Assembly (NCBI RefSeq): GCF_037975245.1
Contig: NC_092564.1
Location: 21,117,984 to 21,181,983, forward strand
Length of the DNA stretch: 64,000 nucleotides
From: Apostichopus japonicus
Lineage: Eukaryota > Echinodermata > Holothuroidea > Aspidochirotida > Stichopodidae
Direction of reading: 5' to 3'
Made by a program: the position numbers and the translations under genes. The first letter of the stretch is position 1, and each line of letters opens with the position of its first letter. Below are positions 50,201 through 59,484 of the stretch, one piece after another. Below the pieces are notes generated by a model. The model had not been told where the DNA came from. It saw nothing but the letters and a program-made list of their open reading frames with translations, and made no database searches.

Positions 50201-53200
50201 ACTGCAAGTTTATTGACCATGTACTAGAACTTGAGAAATTCTGTTTGAAAACTGTGAATGTGCCACCCAAACAGGAATAATCACTATGATTTGTATGCAG
50301 TTGAACGTATGAAAAAAAGTGTAAAAATGACAAGTTTTGTTTAGGCAACTTTGTTGTGTACAGCAATATTATTGTATGAAGGCCCATGTTAACGAAAGAC
50401 GCATGTAGTTTTAAGCATTGTATTGCACAAAACAGCTGCAGAAGGGCATATCGTCAGTAAATGTGTTTCGCACATAAAATCCCAAATGCTACAACTTGCA
50501 AGTTGGATCAGGCCAAAGAGTGATTTGCAATGAGTAAAGCAAAGTTTTGATTTTTTTAAATTTGATTCATTTTTGCTTTTCATCTAGGTAATACATGTCA
50601 TTGGGCTTAGTAGGCCTGCTGAACAACTAAAAAAGGAAATCTTTTGCTGTTTTTGTTTCTCCTACATTGGCGATGGTAGACTAGATTTTCAACTTTGTAG
50701 TTCACTAATTAATTTCAAAATTGACAACTTGATTGTCAAAGTTTTAATAATGTCTACAGAAACTGTTGAGGATGCATACAGTTGAAATAGATTACCAAAT
50801 AATATTTGTTGGCAAACTAGGAAACTAAGGGGCAACCACAAGCATGGAAGAAGTCAAAGACAAATAAAAAATAACTGCCACTTGCCAAGAAATCAATTAT
50901 TAAAATGGTTCCTAAAATCAAAAACACACTGGACCCTGCCTTGCAGTTACTTACAGAATTCAATCAAAATGTAAATTGTTCCTGGATGGTGGGAAAATAC
51001 CGTTTGACTTTGTGATGAAACACTTACTTAAATTAGATGCTTCATTTGGCCAATTTAACAAAAATAAAATAGGTATTCATCTTTAGGAGTTTATCTAAAG
51101 AAATGACAAAATGTTTACATTGCACAATCAAGATGAATGGCAGAGAGTGAAAGCGACCAATGTACAATCGGAATCGCCTATGATTTTGTATTTGAAGGCG
51201 AAACTTAACATTTGAAAAGTGACATCCATTATGAGAGTATGTACAAATTAAGTACTGCTTCAGAGATACCATAACACTAACTAAGCATAGTGCTAGTAAA
51301 CAACTGTTTCCACTGAAAGTTACTACTTACCATCTAAAAGAAAACTATTCACAAGGTCATTTGCAGTAGGTGCTACTGTTGTTGCAGATATGCTGAAAGA
51401 GCAAAATATAGCACATCTGTGATGTCAGACCTTAACTGACTTTTGCAATATGACTTGTACCATCTATCAGGTGTCACGTAATATGAAAAAAAATGTTCCA
51501 TATTGTCTAATACAGCAGTCCACAATCTCCTTAGACCACAACCCAGCCCAAAATTCATCATTTTTCTGCATCCCTCACCCCCCCCCCCAACCCCCTCTCT
51601 CCAACTAATCAATATCACCAATTTTCATTCAGATCAGATTAAATCCCAAGGAAGAGAAGTGCCTTGACCCAAATGACCTTCAACCTACTTTTTTGTGAGC
51701 ATTAATGAAGCTTCTGACATGGTCAACAACTTAGACATCCTTCACCAGGATTGAGCAAATCATCTGCAGGTGGCAGTCTTTGAACTGATGTTAACAAACA
51801 TATATATCCTTAAAAAGACAAATCCGATGTTGCTCAGCACTTCTGTGTCTCAGAAATCTGTCAAACTATTGTTTCTTGTCTTTTACATACCCAGTTTTCA
51901 TATCTTCTGAATGATTTAATATTTAAAAACACAAACCAGAATCTAGACAGGTCAAAGTTACATACTTACTGTACATACCTACAGATGATTTCAGAAAATA
52001 ATGGTGGTCCAGTCAAATCCCATAATAATGAATACTTTCCAAAATACTATCGATCAAAGAGAGAAATCAAAACTTAACTGTTTAAGGTATATAGATATAA
52101 AAGTAAGAGGGCCTGACATTTCAATACCAGTGGGATTTTCTTCAAAGTTCGCCATTGTAAGAAGGTCCTGCTAGGATAAAAAAGTCAGGCCCTCTCACTT
52201 CTATATAAAATACTATTGCACAAACTTACATAATTGAGCTGTTCTGGCTTTTTATATCTGTGACTATTAGTGGTCCAATCAAGAATGATAAAGCTACACC
52301 AATAATTCCGGCCATGGCCCCAACTGCTGTCGAAAATGTTCTTTGGTTTGGAGAAAACCAGGCAGCAGAGAGTACTGTTGGTGCAGACATCATTATGGGG
52401 CCTGATAATCCAATAAATAGTTGACCAGCATGCATCACCCTGTCAACAGTTAATAGGCAAATGGTGATGTGCTTAGGCTGACATTCAATATATCATTATT
52501 TACCTTTCAAACTGGCACATAACAACTAGGAAATTTGTTTAACTAGAGTGACCACTCCTCCAGGAGTTACTTGCCGTTCAAGTATGCTAGATATCCAGTT
52601 CTTTGACTTTCATGAAGGGAATGAAGTGAATGTAGGATAACATCGACATCTATTTCCCCTCAACTTTGATACAGTGTCCTTACGTACTACCCAAGTGCCT
52701 ACATCCAGGATTGGCCTTCCCAGTCATACAATGGGCCTCCAATACTTTTGATATCAATGACCCCATCGTTGTGAATTAAAACTCTCCCTAAAAACTGTTT
52801 CAAAATTACAAAATATCACTTAAGTTTATAATTTTAAGTCTTGTACAGACTCCACTATAAACGCACCATATAACATGACTGGGCGGAATCGGCAAGCATC
52901 GTAAAACTGTTCCCAGCAATAGGCAACCACCAGATGCCAAGACTGATATGCGGAGACCTGCAACTCAGGCACATGAAAAGAAAGCTATTATTTTAATCAT
53001 CTCAAGTTTATTTCATTTTTTTCAATATAAATCATAAATCAATAGCATAAGCAAATATATATTTCCAACAGATACACAATACAGAAATAGGGTTTATCTC
53101 ACTACCAATTTTTATTCAGCACCAACTTTTTATACAAGATTTGAAAAGCAAAACATTACTTGTACAGCATGTACTTATATACTGCTCTATCATGTTTTCT

Positions 53201-56080
53201 GTAATTTTGTGTGACCCAGTTGATGGGGGGGGGGGGTGGGGTTGTGAGTGTCAACCCCAACTCGATATGATCTGATTTAGTCCCCGCCCCCTGCACCCCT
53301 GTCCTTCAAGGCATAGGAAGTGTAACATTAGCCAGTAAATGTGTCAGTGAGGAATACTTCTTTGCAGATAGTCACAAATTTAAACAATTTTTCTGATGAC
53401 AAACAATGTGAAACTTATATTGCTGAAAAAAAAATATTCCACACTAACTTGAGATATGGTACAATATGATGATTTTGTTCGCACCTAAAGATACAGAACA
53501 TTTCAGCATTTTTGCTAAGCAAGCAACTACAAATCTGAAAATCTCTTTAAAGGGTGTGAAGACTCGCGCAAAAAGAAACATCTAATGCCGGTAATCTGAC
53601 CTAGTTTCGAATGAGGTGTAACAGAAGTGTTAAACACCACCATCGATCCCAGAAAATACACACACAGCTTGTTACCGTCGGTTATTGGACACTAATGCAC
53701 AGTCAGTACATACAGTTGCAGTCAATACCCACAGCACAGTATACAAACGATACAGCGATGGACATCTCAGGTCCAGCTAAAGATAACAATTAAGGTATCA
53801 CGTTTCATTACTGTCTGCATTTTGTAGCGACACAAACAAAACGTCACTTGCAAGCAACAGAAAGTTAACTTTTTCATATGGCCGCACGCGGTTTGGGGCG
53901 AGTCTTCAATGCCTTTAAAGAGGTGATGTTTTTGCTGGTGCCCATTCTTTATTCTACTTCACCTGCAGAAGAATTCACTTCATAAATGAATTGTCCTACA
54001 AACCTTTGCTCTCCATCAACCATGAAAAGAAGAAGGCTGAGACAACATAAGTAATAGGACCCCAATTGCTCAACAAAGCGACATCAGATTGTGTCCAACC
54101 GTAGACTGCTCTGGCTGCAACAAATAAAACACCAAATGTTACAATGAATATATATGACACGGTTTTGGGGAATGTTTTACAGTAAATCACAGTTTGCTAT
54201 AATTTAGTATATTTATTACCCAAGCATATCTGAAGTAGCAATTGATGGATAATTAAGTTGCAATCTGAACAACAAGGTACAGTAAGTGACCTTTGAACTC
54301 CATCAAAAGCATGAAGCATTATCCTGACCTCCAGCGAATCATGTAGAAAGCTTTTACAGGTTTAATACCAATAATTTTTTAATTCTTTGCAACAGCACAG
54401 GGAGAGATTTGTGTGGACTACATTTAAAATTTAACTGACAAAAACACATGACATTTTATAATAATATCACAGCAATTGCATAAAGAATCAATCCATGAAT
54501 CACAGCTTTTGCTGCAACAATTGAAAACGTATTAATGTTTAATATGTCACTGCCATATGAAAGGTAAATAATTCCTTTGTACATACTGGTTGTCATGTAT
54601 TTTTAACTGCAGTGATTTTTCTCCTTCCTGCTTCAATAAGGCTTTATTGACAAGAATATTTAGCTTCATTGAGTCATTAGCAGTGTTTTAGTACTCAAAA
54701 AGTACTCAGTACTCGAGTAGTACTTGAATTCTATTTGCATTTGAGACTCGCACTAGGTGAAAAGTACTCGGATGTTTACGTAGCCTTACTCGATACAGCA
54801 CTCGCATTGGGATGCTAAGTACTCATACTTCTTGGAAAGTACATGGTAGAGTACTTGCTCAGGATAAGTAATTTACCGGTACTTATATAAAAAAATCAAA
54901 TTGCAAACAACAGGAAGCCGCATAAGTTTTGAATCATTTTGTCATTCCATTTTAACAGCCTATAATAGTAATATGCTTTTGCACTCATGCTTCTATACTC
55001 CAATAGTCACATACATGAAGCAAAATATAAAACCAAGTACAGAACATATAGGATGTACGAAGATGACCAATGAGTGAGTGAAGCACTGTATATGTTGCTA
55101 ACATAGGATGATCGCAGTATTATTATTATTCTATCATCCCTGTGTACACATTAGGAAGTTGCTTGCTATTGCCACTTTGTCATTCCAATATCAGAAAGAC
55201 ACATTCTGCATTTGCAAACAAAAACAACATCCTTCTGTAGTATAGTCAACACATTCAACTGGTACAGTAGTATATCGTTTACTTATTTATTCAGCAGTTA
55301 CTGTATTTAAGCATAAGGTTCTTGTACATATTTAAGAAATCAAAAGTACTTGTAAGGTACTGATACCAAAATACTGTACTGATACCAAAATACTGTACTG
55401 ATACCAAAATACTGTACTGATACCAAAATACTGTACTGATACCAAAATACTGTACTGATACCAAAATACTGTACTGATACCAAAATGCTGTACTGATACC
55501 AAAATACTGTACTGATACCAAAATACTGTACTGGGAAACCTGTACCTTGGATCCTAAGTAGCAGTACTCCAACTATGGTACTTGATACTGAATTCCATGG
55601 AAGTACAGAACTTGGTACTCCTATAATAGTACTACAACACTACTAATTAGTTACGTGTATGCTGCATGGACCATTCATTGTGCATAAATGTTGTCAAGTT
55701 GAAAAATGTCATGGCTTGTTGTACCATATATGTCATGGATGGGAAAGACACAAATTAAGATTGATATGGAAAATATCACATCGCAGCAACCTGTTATTTC
55801 AACTTTGCATTTTCTAATAAATTACACAGTGACAATATATTTGATACATTATGATGGTCAAGGCCCTGTAAAGTGTACTTTGAAACATTCAACACAATTT
55901 AGTTTACTCACCAGTGTCAGCTATGGGTCCCCATGTATTCCATGTCATGGACTGAAGTAATGCAAGTACAGTAAAGACAAACAGGATGTACCACCTCCTG
56001 AAGTAAACTTTAGTTACATGTGAGCTATTTAATGATCTACTCTGCGATTTCAACAAGGGAGATTTTTCAGTAGCATCCAT
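35065..56080 (-). CDS. SLC49A4: SLC49A4 (DIRC2)-like lysosomal MFS transporter, twelve exons, 480 aa when joined
   Basis: Homologue of SLC49A4/DIRC2, a 12-helix major facilitator in the lysosomal membrane. The human protein is reported to be a proton-coupled pyridoxine exporter. Twelve exons on the minus strand join in frame to 480 aa; human is 478. Landmarks: an acidic dileucine EKSPLL at residues 5-10, the kind of signal that sends DIRC2 to lysosomes; TM1 then SMTWNTWGPI; SDVALLSNWGPI and MESKGLR (variant MFS motif A, Glu for Asp); HAGQLFIGLSGPIMMSAP; GPLIV; a sequon NSS at 190 in the loop after TM6, where the human protein is glycosylated and cleaved; AVIYFPNKPPTPPS; YGGWTTELTS; AAGWMGFFAN; and a last helix followed by YKERYNRLDVD. 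No stop or frameshift is present, so the gene looks functional. Confidence 0.95.
35455..35632 (-). pseudogene. Decayed duplicate of SLC49A4 exon 12
   Basis: On the minus strand this copy reads MLGSVFLVVPSLLVKKK, then CDNRLIVNVGVDSNERSNED and A, clearly parallel to exon 12. The TAA stop is changed to TTA, so the frame runs on about 17 codons to a TGA near 35457. Upstream of the Met the sequence loses similarity, and no pyrimidine-rich acceptor is visible, so splicing into it looks unlikely. It is in intron 11. Confidence 0.75.
37965..38147 (-). CDS. SLC49A4: SLC49A4 exon 11 (residues 374-434)
   Basis: Acceptor TTGCAG|CTCATG; donor TTTG|GTAATG. Encodes IIATGFFVASLIPLFYEICA (TM10), then EGAYPIGESSTAGFITWLNN and ACLVFLLVASVKSFG (TM11). 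The E-x-x-YP-(I/V)-x-E signature is shared with human DIRC2. Confidence 0.95.
38340..40320. repeat. 62-bp VNTR in SLC49A4 intron 10, about 30 copies
   Basis: The unit contains CAGCCCATACCTCAGCCCAC, ACTCCAGTCTACATACTACT and CTAATTATAAGCTCAGTTGC. Variants (TTCCG, TTCAG or CTCCAG at the join; ACC or ACT in CATAC(C/T)ACTC) recur in blocks, which suggests higher-order duplications. After 39890 the units carry GAGCCTCA or GGGCCTCA insertions and become more diverged. Confidence 0.95.
40789..40910 (-). CDS. SLC49A4: SLC49A4 exon 10 (residues 333-373)
   Basis: Acceptor CACACAG|AATGG completes Gln333; donor ATTG|GTGAGT. Encodes MVDMMGGKKTKLVILTLTIM and SVAVWLWVVLICSGYISHYI (TM8-9 region). Confidence 0.93.
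41495..41562 (-). CDS. SLC49A4: SLC49A4 exon 9 (residues 311-332)
   Basis: Acceptor TTCCAG|AGTGCA; donor AGTCA|GTGAGT. This donor was chosen over an upstream GTCAGT because only it keeps phase with exon 10. Encodes SAAGWMGFFANVAGVIGGLL then FS. Confidence 0.92.
41580..41755. repeat. Tandem duplication of about 87 bp in intron 8
   Basis: Two adjacent diverged copies share ATGATAACAA/ATGATTACAA, ATAAATT(A/C)TCAAGATTCT and AGCACTTTG followed by a G-rich run and GGATAGGA. Confidence 0.75.
42606..42714 (-). CDS. SLC49A4: SLC49A4 exon 8 (residues 274-310)
   Basis: Acceptor TTTCAG|CAAGTG; donor CAG|GTATAA. Encodes KWQFMAPALAYGIFTGIYGG (TM7) then WTTELTSILDSIGIGQ, parallel to ALAYAIPLGVFAGWSGVLD in the human protein. 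Confidence 0.94.
43023..43152 (-). CDS. SLC49A4: SLC49A4 exon 7 (residues 231-273)
   Basis: Acceptor TTGCAG|AATGTT; donor CAC|GTAAGA. Encodes CLVTALFFLAAVIYFPNKPP (TM6 end) and the central cytosolic loop TPPSTSASMDREDFLTGFKA. Confidence 0.94.
43255..44950. repeat. 48-bp VNTR in SLC49A4 intron 6, about 30 copies
   Basis: The unit contains AAGGATGTAGTATTCACATC, TATCTCTTAGTTAGAGTGAG and GAGTATTC. A unique stretch at about 43735-43945 divides the array. Short higher-order sets repeat (for example a three-unit set with TATAGATAGTTAG at 44338, 44530 and 44722). The 16-codon period makes frames at 44011-44349 look open; these are not genes. Confidence 0.94.
45011..45877 (-). mobile_element. hAT element, 867 bp, in SLC49A4 intron 6
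   Basis: Ends CAGCGATGCAGCCAGAAATT (left) and CCCTGGCTACGTCCCTG (right). A perfect 8-bp duplication GATCAAAA flanks it (45003-45010 and 45878-45885). In reverse orientation it matches the MITE at 15549-16016, which lacks part of this interior. No transposase is seen. Confidence 0.92.
46235..47451 (+). mobile_element. PIF/Harbinger element, 1217 bp, in SLC49A4 intron 6
   Basis: The termini AGTCCCAGTCACATCTCACC (left) and GGTGAGATGTGACTGGGCCT (right) are inverted repeats extending over GGATTGCA with one mismatch. The flanking TAA (46232-46234 and 47452-47454) is the 3-bp duplication expected of PIF/Harbinger. Subterminal zones are full of AACGGA/TCCGTT strings, candidate transposase-binding sites. 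The interior keeps one transposase-like frame at 46867-47118. Confidence 0.9.
46867..47118 (+). pseudogene. HARBI1-like transposase N-terminal fragment
   Basis: The 83-codon frame includes KKRRKRRARRKCWSRALLG, RRRQFSLYNQLTQELRMEDQ and SFINFMRMPPDFKAL. This resembles the N-terminal region of PIF/Harbinger nucleases (basic RRRWW-like run, Y-N-x-L-x-x-E-L, F-x-x-F-x-R-M). The stop comes soon after, and the DDE catalytic part is absent. This is an internal-deletion relic inside the element at 46235-47451. Confidence 0.75.
47576..47623 (-). CDS. SLC49A4: SLC49A4 exon 6 (residues 215-230)
   Basis: A 48-bp exon: acceptor TTTAG|GTGTCA, donor CTCG|GTAAGT. Encodes GVKKDHRLEISYLMYL, which aligns with the AHIKDRIEAVLYAE segment of human DIRC2. 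It was found by phase and similarity; it is too short for a usual ORF call. Confidence 0.85.
49100..49154. repeat. Perfect 17-bp inverted repeat, 21-nt loop
   Basis: CAATCCATTTTGAGTTT at 49100-49116 is followed after 21 nt by its exact reverse complement at 49138-49154. It lies in SLC49A4 intron 5. Confidence 0.85.
49860..50045 (-). repeat. Dispersed repeat shared with 63270-63430
   Basis: On the minus strand the sequence matches 63270-63430 on the plus strand. Shared translated text includes RAGFFGCNGVSYLHR here and RGFFGCNGVNYLHRETR there. It is probably a piece of a retroelement or a conserved repeat end; I do not recognise the family. Confidence 0.55.
51331..51392 (-). CDS. SLC49A4: SLC49A4 exon 5 (residues 194-214)
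   Basis: A 62-bp exon: acceptor CTTTCAG|CATATC, donor GATG|GTAAGT. Encodes ISATTVAPTANDLVNSFLLD in the lumenal loop after the NSS sequon. The loop is poorly conserved, but splice sites and phase fit exons 4 and 6. Confidence 0.8.
52094..52207. repeat. 24-bp inverted repeat with CCTGCTAGGAT loop motif
   Basis: Left arm 52094-52117 and right arm 52184-52207 are reverse complements with about three mismatches, sharing AGAGGGCCTGAC/GTCAGGCCCTCT. Just before the right arm lies GAAGGTCCTGCTAGGAT, related to the hammerhead-like motif at 58674. It is in SLC49A4 intron 4. Confidence 0.8.
52230..52439 (-). CDS. SLC49A4: SLC49A4 exon 4 (residues 124-194)
   Basis: Acceptor TTGACAG|GGTGATG; donor ATTAT|GTAAGT. 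Encodes VMHAGQLFIGLSGPIMMSAP (TM4), TVLSAAWFSPNQRTFSTAVG and GIIGVALSFLIGPLIV (TM5-6), then the NSS sequon. Best-conserved exon of the gene. Confidence 0.96.
52867..52957 (-). CDS. SLC49A4: SLC49A4 exon 3 (residues 94-123)
   Basis: Acceptor TTGCAG|GTCTCC; donor ATATG|GTGCGT. Encodes LRISVLASGGCLLLGTVLRC then LPIPPSHVI (TM3), parallel to LRITVLLTS and GTGLRCIPI in human DIRC2. Confidence 0.95.
54004..54114 (-). CDS. SLC49A4: SLC49A4 exon 2 (residues 57-93)
   Basis: Acceptor TTGCAG|CCAGAG; donor AAAG|GTTTGT. Encodes RAVYGWTQSDVALLSNWGPI then TYVVSAFFFSWLMESK (TM2 and the loop 2-3 motif). Confidence 0.94.
54681..55642. mobile_element. Probable hAT-like element in SLC49A4 intron 1
   Basis: The left end CAGTGTTTTAGTACTC and the right end (reverse complement TAGTGTTGTAGTACT) are imperfect inverted repeats. 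The flanks GTCATTAG and CTAATTAG agree at six of eight positions, a worn 8-bp duplication. Subterminal AGTACTC-type strings are frequent on both sides. The 19-bp tandem repeat lies inside. Confidence 0.6.
55357..55535. repeat. 19-bp tandem repeat, about nine copies
   Basis: Nearly perfect copies of CCAAAATACTGTACTGATA, one with a single change (ATGCTGT). It is inside the hAT-like element; the minus-strand frame rich in FWYQYSI is a repeat product. Confidence 0.95.
55912..56080 (-). CDS. SLC49A4: SLC49A4 exon 1 (residues 1-56)
   Basis: ATG at 56078-56080; donor ACTG|GTGAGT. Encodes MDATEKSPLLKSQSRS, then VYFRRWYILFVFTVLALLQS (TM1) and MTWNTWGPIAD. An in-frame upstream Met 15 codons earlier exists (56125), but MDATEKSPLL matches the family start with its dileucine signal, so I chose it. 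Confidence 0.92.
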
Positions 56081-57437
56081 GACCGCAATGTAGAAAAGCA
56101 AGCAAATGTAAATTTCAGCAATCAAATGTAAAAGTCAGCAGTGATTCTTTAAAGCTGATCAGTATGTCTAAACTTTCCATATGTAAGTTACTACACAAGA
56201 TTGAACCGCTGGCTACATATTGTGATACAGTAGTTTCTGCTAGATTGACACTATACTGAAAAATGCACTGCATGTATCAAACCTGAAGAAAGAACAAACA
56301 AACAAAGGATGTTTTAAATAAATGACACTTGTCATCAATGAATAATGTCAAATCTTTATTTTATAGCTGAGAAGAAAGAAAAGAAAACATTACTTAGTTC
56401 AGAGCAAAATATGACCACTCACATGCATGTAAGTGACATGGAAAATAAAAACATATTGCTGATAAGAGAAGCTACTTTACTACATGTGGTAATAACCGTT
56501 TTGCAGATAGTGAACAGGAATATTTATTTTCAGCTTCACACCTTGCAGTGCTCAAATTCAATGGTCGCCTGATCGTCCAAAAATCACGTCAGACAACCTT
56601 AAAACCTGCTTAGGTTCTCCGACAGACTAGCTTATTTGCTGTTTAAGTGTTCAACACTTCGAACAATACTTGGAAAATCCCTATTCTTTAAAATAAAATC
56701 TGTCTCTGAAAAATTATAGTAGCTTGTTGGTATCACCCTCCATTCATATTAGAAACAACGTTAGAAATAAATCACATTTTGGTATGTTCCATAATGAGGG
56801 AAAAATCCTACGCTGTATGTGCATACTATACGCACTAATGGTTACGTACAGGTCAGGCCGATAGACTAGGCCTGCGTTGCCTAACATTACGGAACCCACG
56901 TACAAAGCTAAATTGCCATATTTTAGTACGACTTGCCACTCTCGCGCAAGATGCGCTATTTTAAAATCCAAGTGCTTTCATTCAGATTACCAAAAACCCT
57001 TCGGAAAACCAAATATGAAGGCAAGGTTGTGCGAAGGACAACCTTAAAATGTGCTAAAAAATGAGCCCTGCCTTGTATCAGGAGCACTTTACTGTATGAA
57101 CTCTGAAATTCACAAAAACTCAAATGCACAATTTGAAGTGACTTTTGAGTGCTCAATTAAAGGAAAATATCTCAGTTGCCATACCTCAGAGTAAGGAGCT
57201 AATTTATGAGGTAACTCTAACTGTTCAGAACATTATCAAGACTTATATTGCTGCAGCTTGTGATCAGCCAGCAAGTTCTTGTGAACGAAGGCCTTAGCTG
57301 GCCCAGTTTAGTGGACTAAAACAACTCATTTGCCATACCCATCAAATATGCTTTGGAAGAGAGTTACTTTCCACAAAGTATTTAGGGATGTAGACCTAGT
57401 CAAGTTTGGGAAAATATTTGATACATAGTAATTATAA
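56081..57437. other. Upstream region of SLC49A4
   Basis: Probably 5' UTR and a possible 5' intron. No coding exon or other gene is recognised. Confidence 0.4.
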
Positions 57438-57711
57438 CAAAGTGGCTATTGTTATGACTAGTCGTAAGAATAATTCCCGACTACGCATGCGCAGTTGCTA
57501 TTTTCATGACCAGGAGTACTATTTTTACGACGAGGAGAAACAATAATTTCCGGTTAGGGTTAGGATTGAGGTTTAGGGTTATGTTTAGGGTAAGGGTTAC
57601 CCCTACTACATGCGCAGTTGCTTTATTTACTTTACTGCGCTTGAATTTGCCTTTGTCGTAAGAATAGTTTATAAATAATTGTTACGACTCGTCGTAAGAA
57701 TAGCCACGGCC
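57438..57711. mobile_element. MULE-like MITE with telomere-like core, 274 bp
   Basis: Inverted ends share GTGGCTATT(G/C)TTA(T/C)GAC and AGTCGTAA. A 9-bp duplication TAATTATAA flanks the element (57429-57437 and 57712-57720), as in Mutator-like elements. The core (57550-57602) is a degenerate TTAGGG run, GGTTAGGGTTAGGATTGAGG and onward. Two GCATGCGCAGT/CATGCGCAGT motifs flank the core. Confidence 0.78.
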
Positions 57712-58673
57712 TAATTATAAACAATTCTTGACTACTGACTGACATTGCAAGGCCTAAGCTGTTTTGTACTCCTTTCATGTCAAGGTTACCACTAGGTACT
57801 AGCTGGAAATAAGTTGAATCTTCCTTGATGAAGATGTCTACGGTTAGATCTTCCAAGCAGGTGTTAGTTTGTTTACAGTACGTTCCTGTATGTGTACCAA
57901 GTAGCCTGTTCTACAATAAACGAAATAACTGTATGTATACATATTTTCACCAACACTACGCTTTGCAACGACCCTACCGGTAGTAGCTTAACTTGTAAAA
58001 AATCAGGGTCTTTAACTATAACTGAAGTTAACGTTAGTCAATAAACTTATAATGAGAAACCTTCGATTATCAAAAAATGCCTTGAAACGTAGCTTTACTT
58101 GAAGTCCCGTAAATAGAATAAGTCATAAACAATTGGGGTGAACAATTGGGGTGAAGTCTTACAGCTAGTTGAACAAGGAATTGAATGTCGAAGTAGCATT
58201 TCCCCTCTAAGTAAGCTTGTAACCAGCGGTGTTTACAATAGGCGGAAGTCATCAGACATATGCTCGTTATTGCGTAATCGACGCATGCGCATTACGTAGT
58301 CGGTAAATCCAAACTGCACATTTTGGTTTCGATGATAATCGATTACCGGATAGCTGACAAGTTAGCCTTTCATGGCACCATCAACTTTCCGTACCAAGAC
58401 CGCGCAGAATTTTTGCTATCAGAGCCTGAAGTTTTCGCCACTTGTAAACAAACCTCTTCACTCAGTAGTAAACAATTTTCGTACGCTGCTCCTGGGAGGC
58501 CTAAAGGGGTCTAAAATCGCCTCAATTGACCCATTTTTTTCACCACATGTACTTCCATTCAACTATATATAATCAATTAAAATATATCTCATTGTGTTCA
58601 CCGTGCTCATTAACCTGTCTGTATTCTGTGCGTGTTTTTGTCCCTTCTGTTACTGTAACTTGTCATTTAGCCT
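57712..58673. other. Gene-free, possible SLC49A4 promoter zone
   Basis: No coding exon is recognised. CpG-bearing sequence around 58200-58340 differs from its AT-rich surroundings. A near-duplicate GTGAACAATTGGGGTGAA/ACAATTGGGGTGAAG occurs at about 58130-58155. Confidence 0.35.
58280..58291 (-). promoter_or_regulatory. NRF-1-like palindrome
   Basis: On the minus strand TGCGCATGCGTC is one base off the NRF-1 consensus YGCGCAYGCGCR. It lies 2.2 kb upstream of the SLC49A4 ATG in a CpG-bearing stretch. Promoter function would need a 5' UTR intron, which I cannot show. Confidence 0.3.
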
Positions 58674-58730
58674 CTGAAGAAGATCCTGCTAGGATCGAAA
58701 CGTCAGGCCAACTTACTTTCATATATTCTC
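58674..58730 (+). ncRNA. Hammerhead-like motif of a retroelement, probably incomplete
   Basis: The order is CTGAAGA (58674-58680), a stem AGATCCTGCTAGGATC with 6-bp pairing GATCCT/AGGATC, GAAA (58697-58700), then CGTC. This follows the CUGANGA, stem II, GAAA and NUH order of hammerhead ribozymes. A stem III between GAAA and GUC is missing, so catalysis is doubtful. Such motifs are known from Penelope-like elements. A mutated copy lies at 52156-52190. Confidence 0.35.
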
Positions 58731-59410
58731 CTACACAGGCTCTCTAGTGGATAAGCAGTTTGCTAACAGTTTTATTTTATTTTAAAATATATATTACGCA
58801 TATATATTCAAATTAATATGCGGATATTTTATGCGGAGTTTGTCCCACATGGCTTGCCATATATATTTATCATGCCATACTGTAATTGCATCAAAATGGT
58901 AGTTCGGGTCATTTCTATTGTACAGCTAATTCTGGTTACTTACAAGCAAAATCCTAGTGAAATGAAGCCATCGAATCTCAATGCATTTTGCATTCTGGTT
59001 GGTTTTCGAAGAAAATCGTAACCTTTGTAGTCATGCAGGCGTTTGGAGTTGTCACTTAACGTCGCTGCATACATGCCTGTGCACAATGGTGTGTATAATG
59101 AACGTCGTACATATATACAACGTTGCTATTGTAATGGACGATGTTGTGAGTCATCGGTAATATATCTTTGCTTCCGTTGTTGAAGTTTTCCGTCGTATTT
59201 CGCAATTGTCGAGATTCAGTGCAAATTAAAAACTACAGGTTTGGATGTAGTAACGTTGGGGAAATGACCAGGTGTCGTTTAAGAAATTTAACTGTAGCCT
59301 AGTTAGATGTTTTAGAGGCAAACCAGACGCAAAATCTTGGGTACCAGGGGGTAAAATCGCCCGGCGCCTGCTTCAAAACACGGCTTGTAAGTGTACCACA
59401 TTGAGTAGAA
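58731..59410. other. Gene-free stretch
   Basis: No gene is recognised. Short plus-strand frames (58818-59021, 59272-59523) show no family motif. Confidence 0.4.
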
Positions 59411-59484
59411 GGAGCCTGTTGTCTTTGGTAGAGATCAATCTGTATGCTGAATACGAGAAAAGCTTCCATCTCGGTCATCAGCTG
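59411..59484 (+). repeat. Direct repeat, copy 1 (74 bp)
   Basis: Gapless match with 59911-59984, sharing GTCTTTGGTAGAGATCAATC, TGTATGCTGAATAC and CTCGGTCATCAGCTG, with four mismatches. The offset is exactly 500 bp. Confidence 0.93.
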
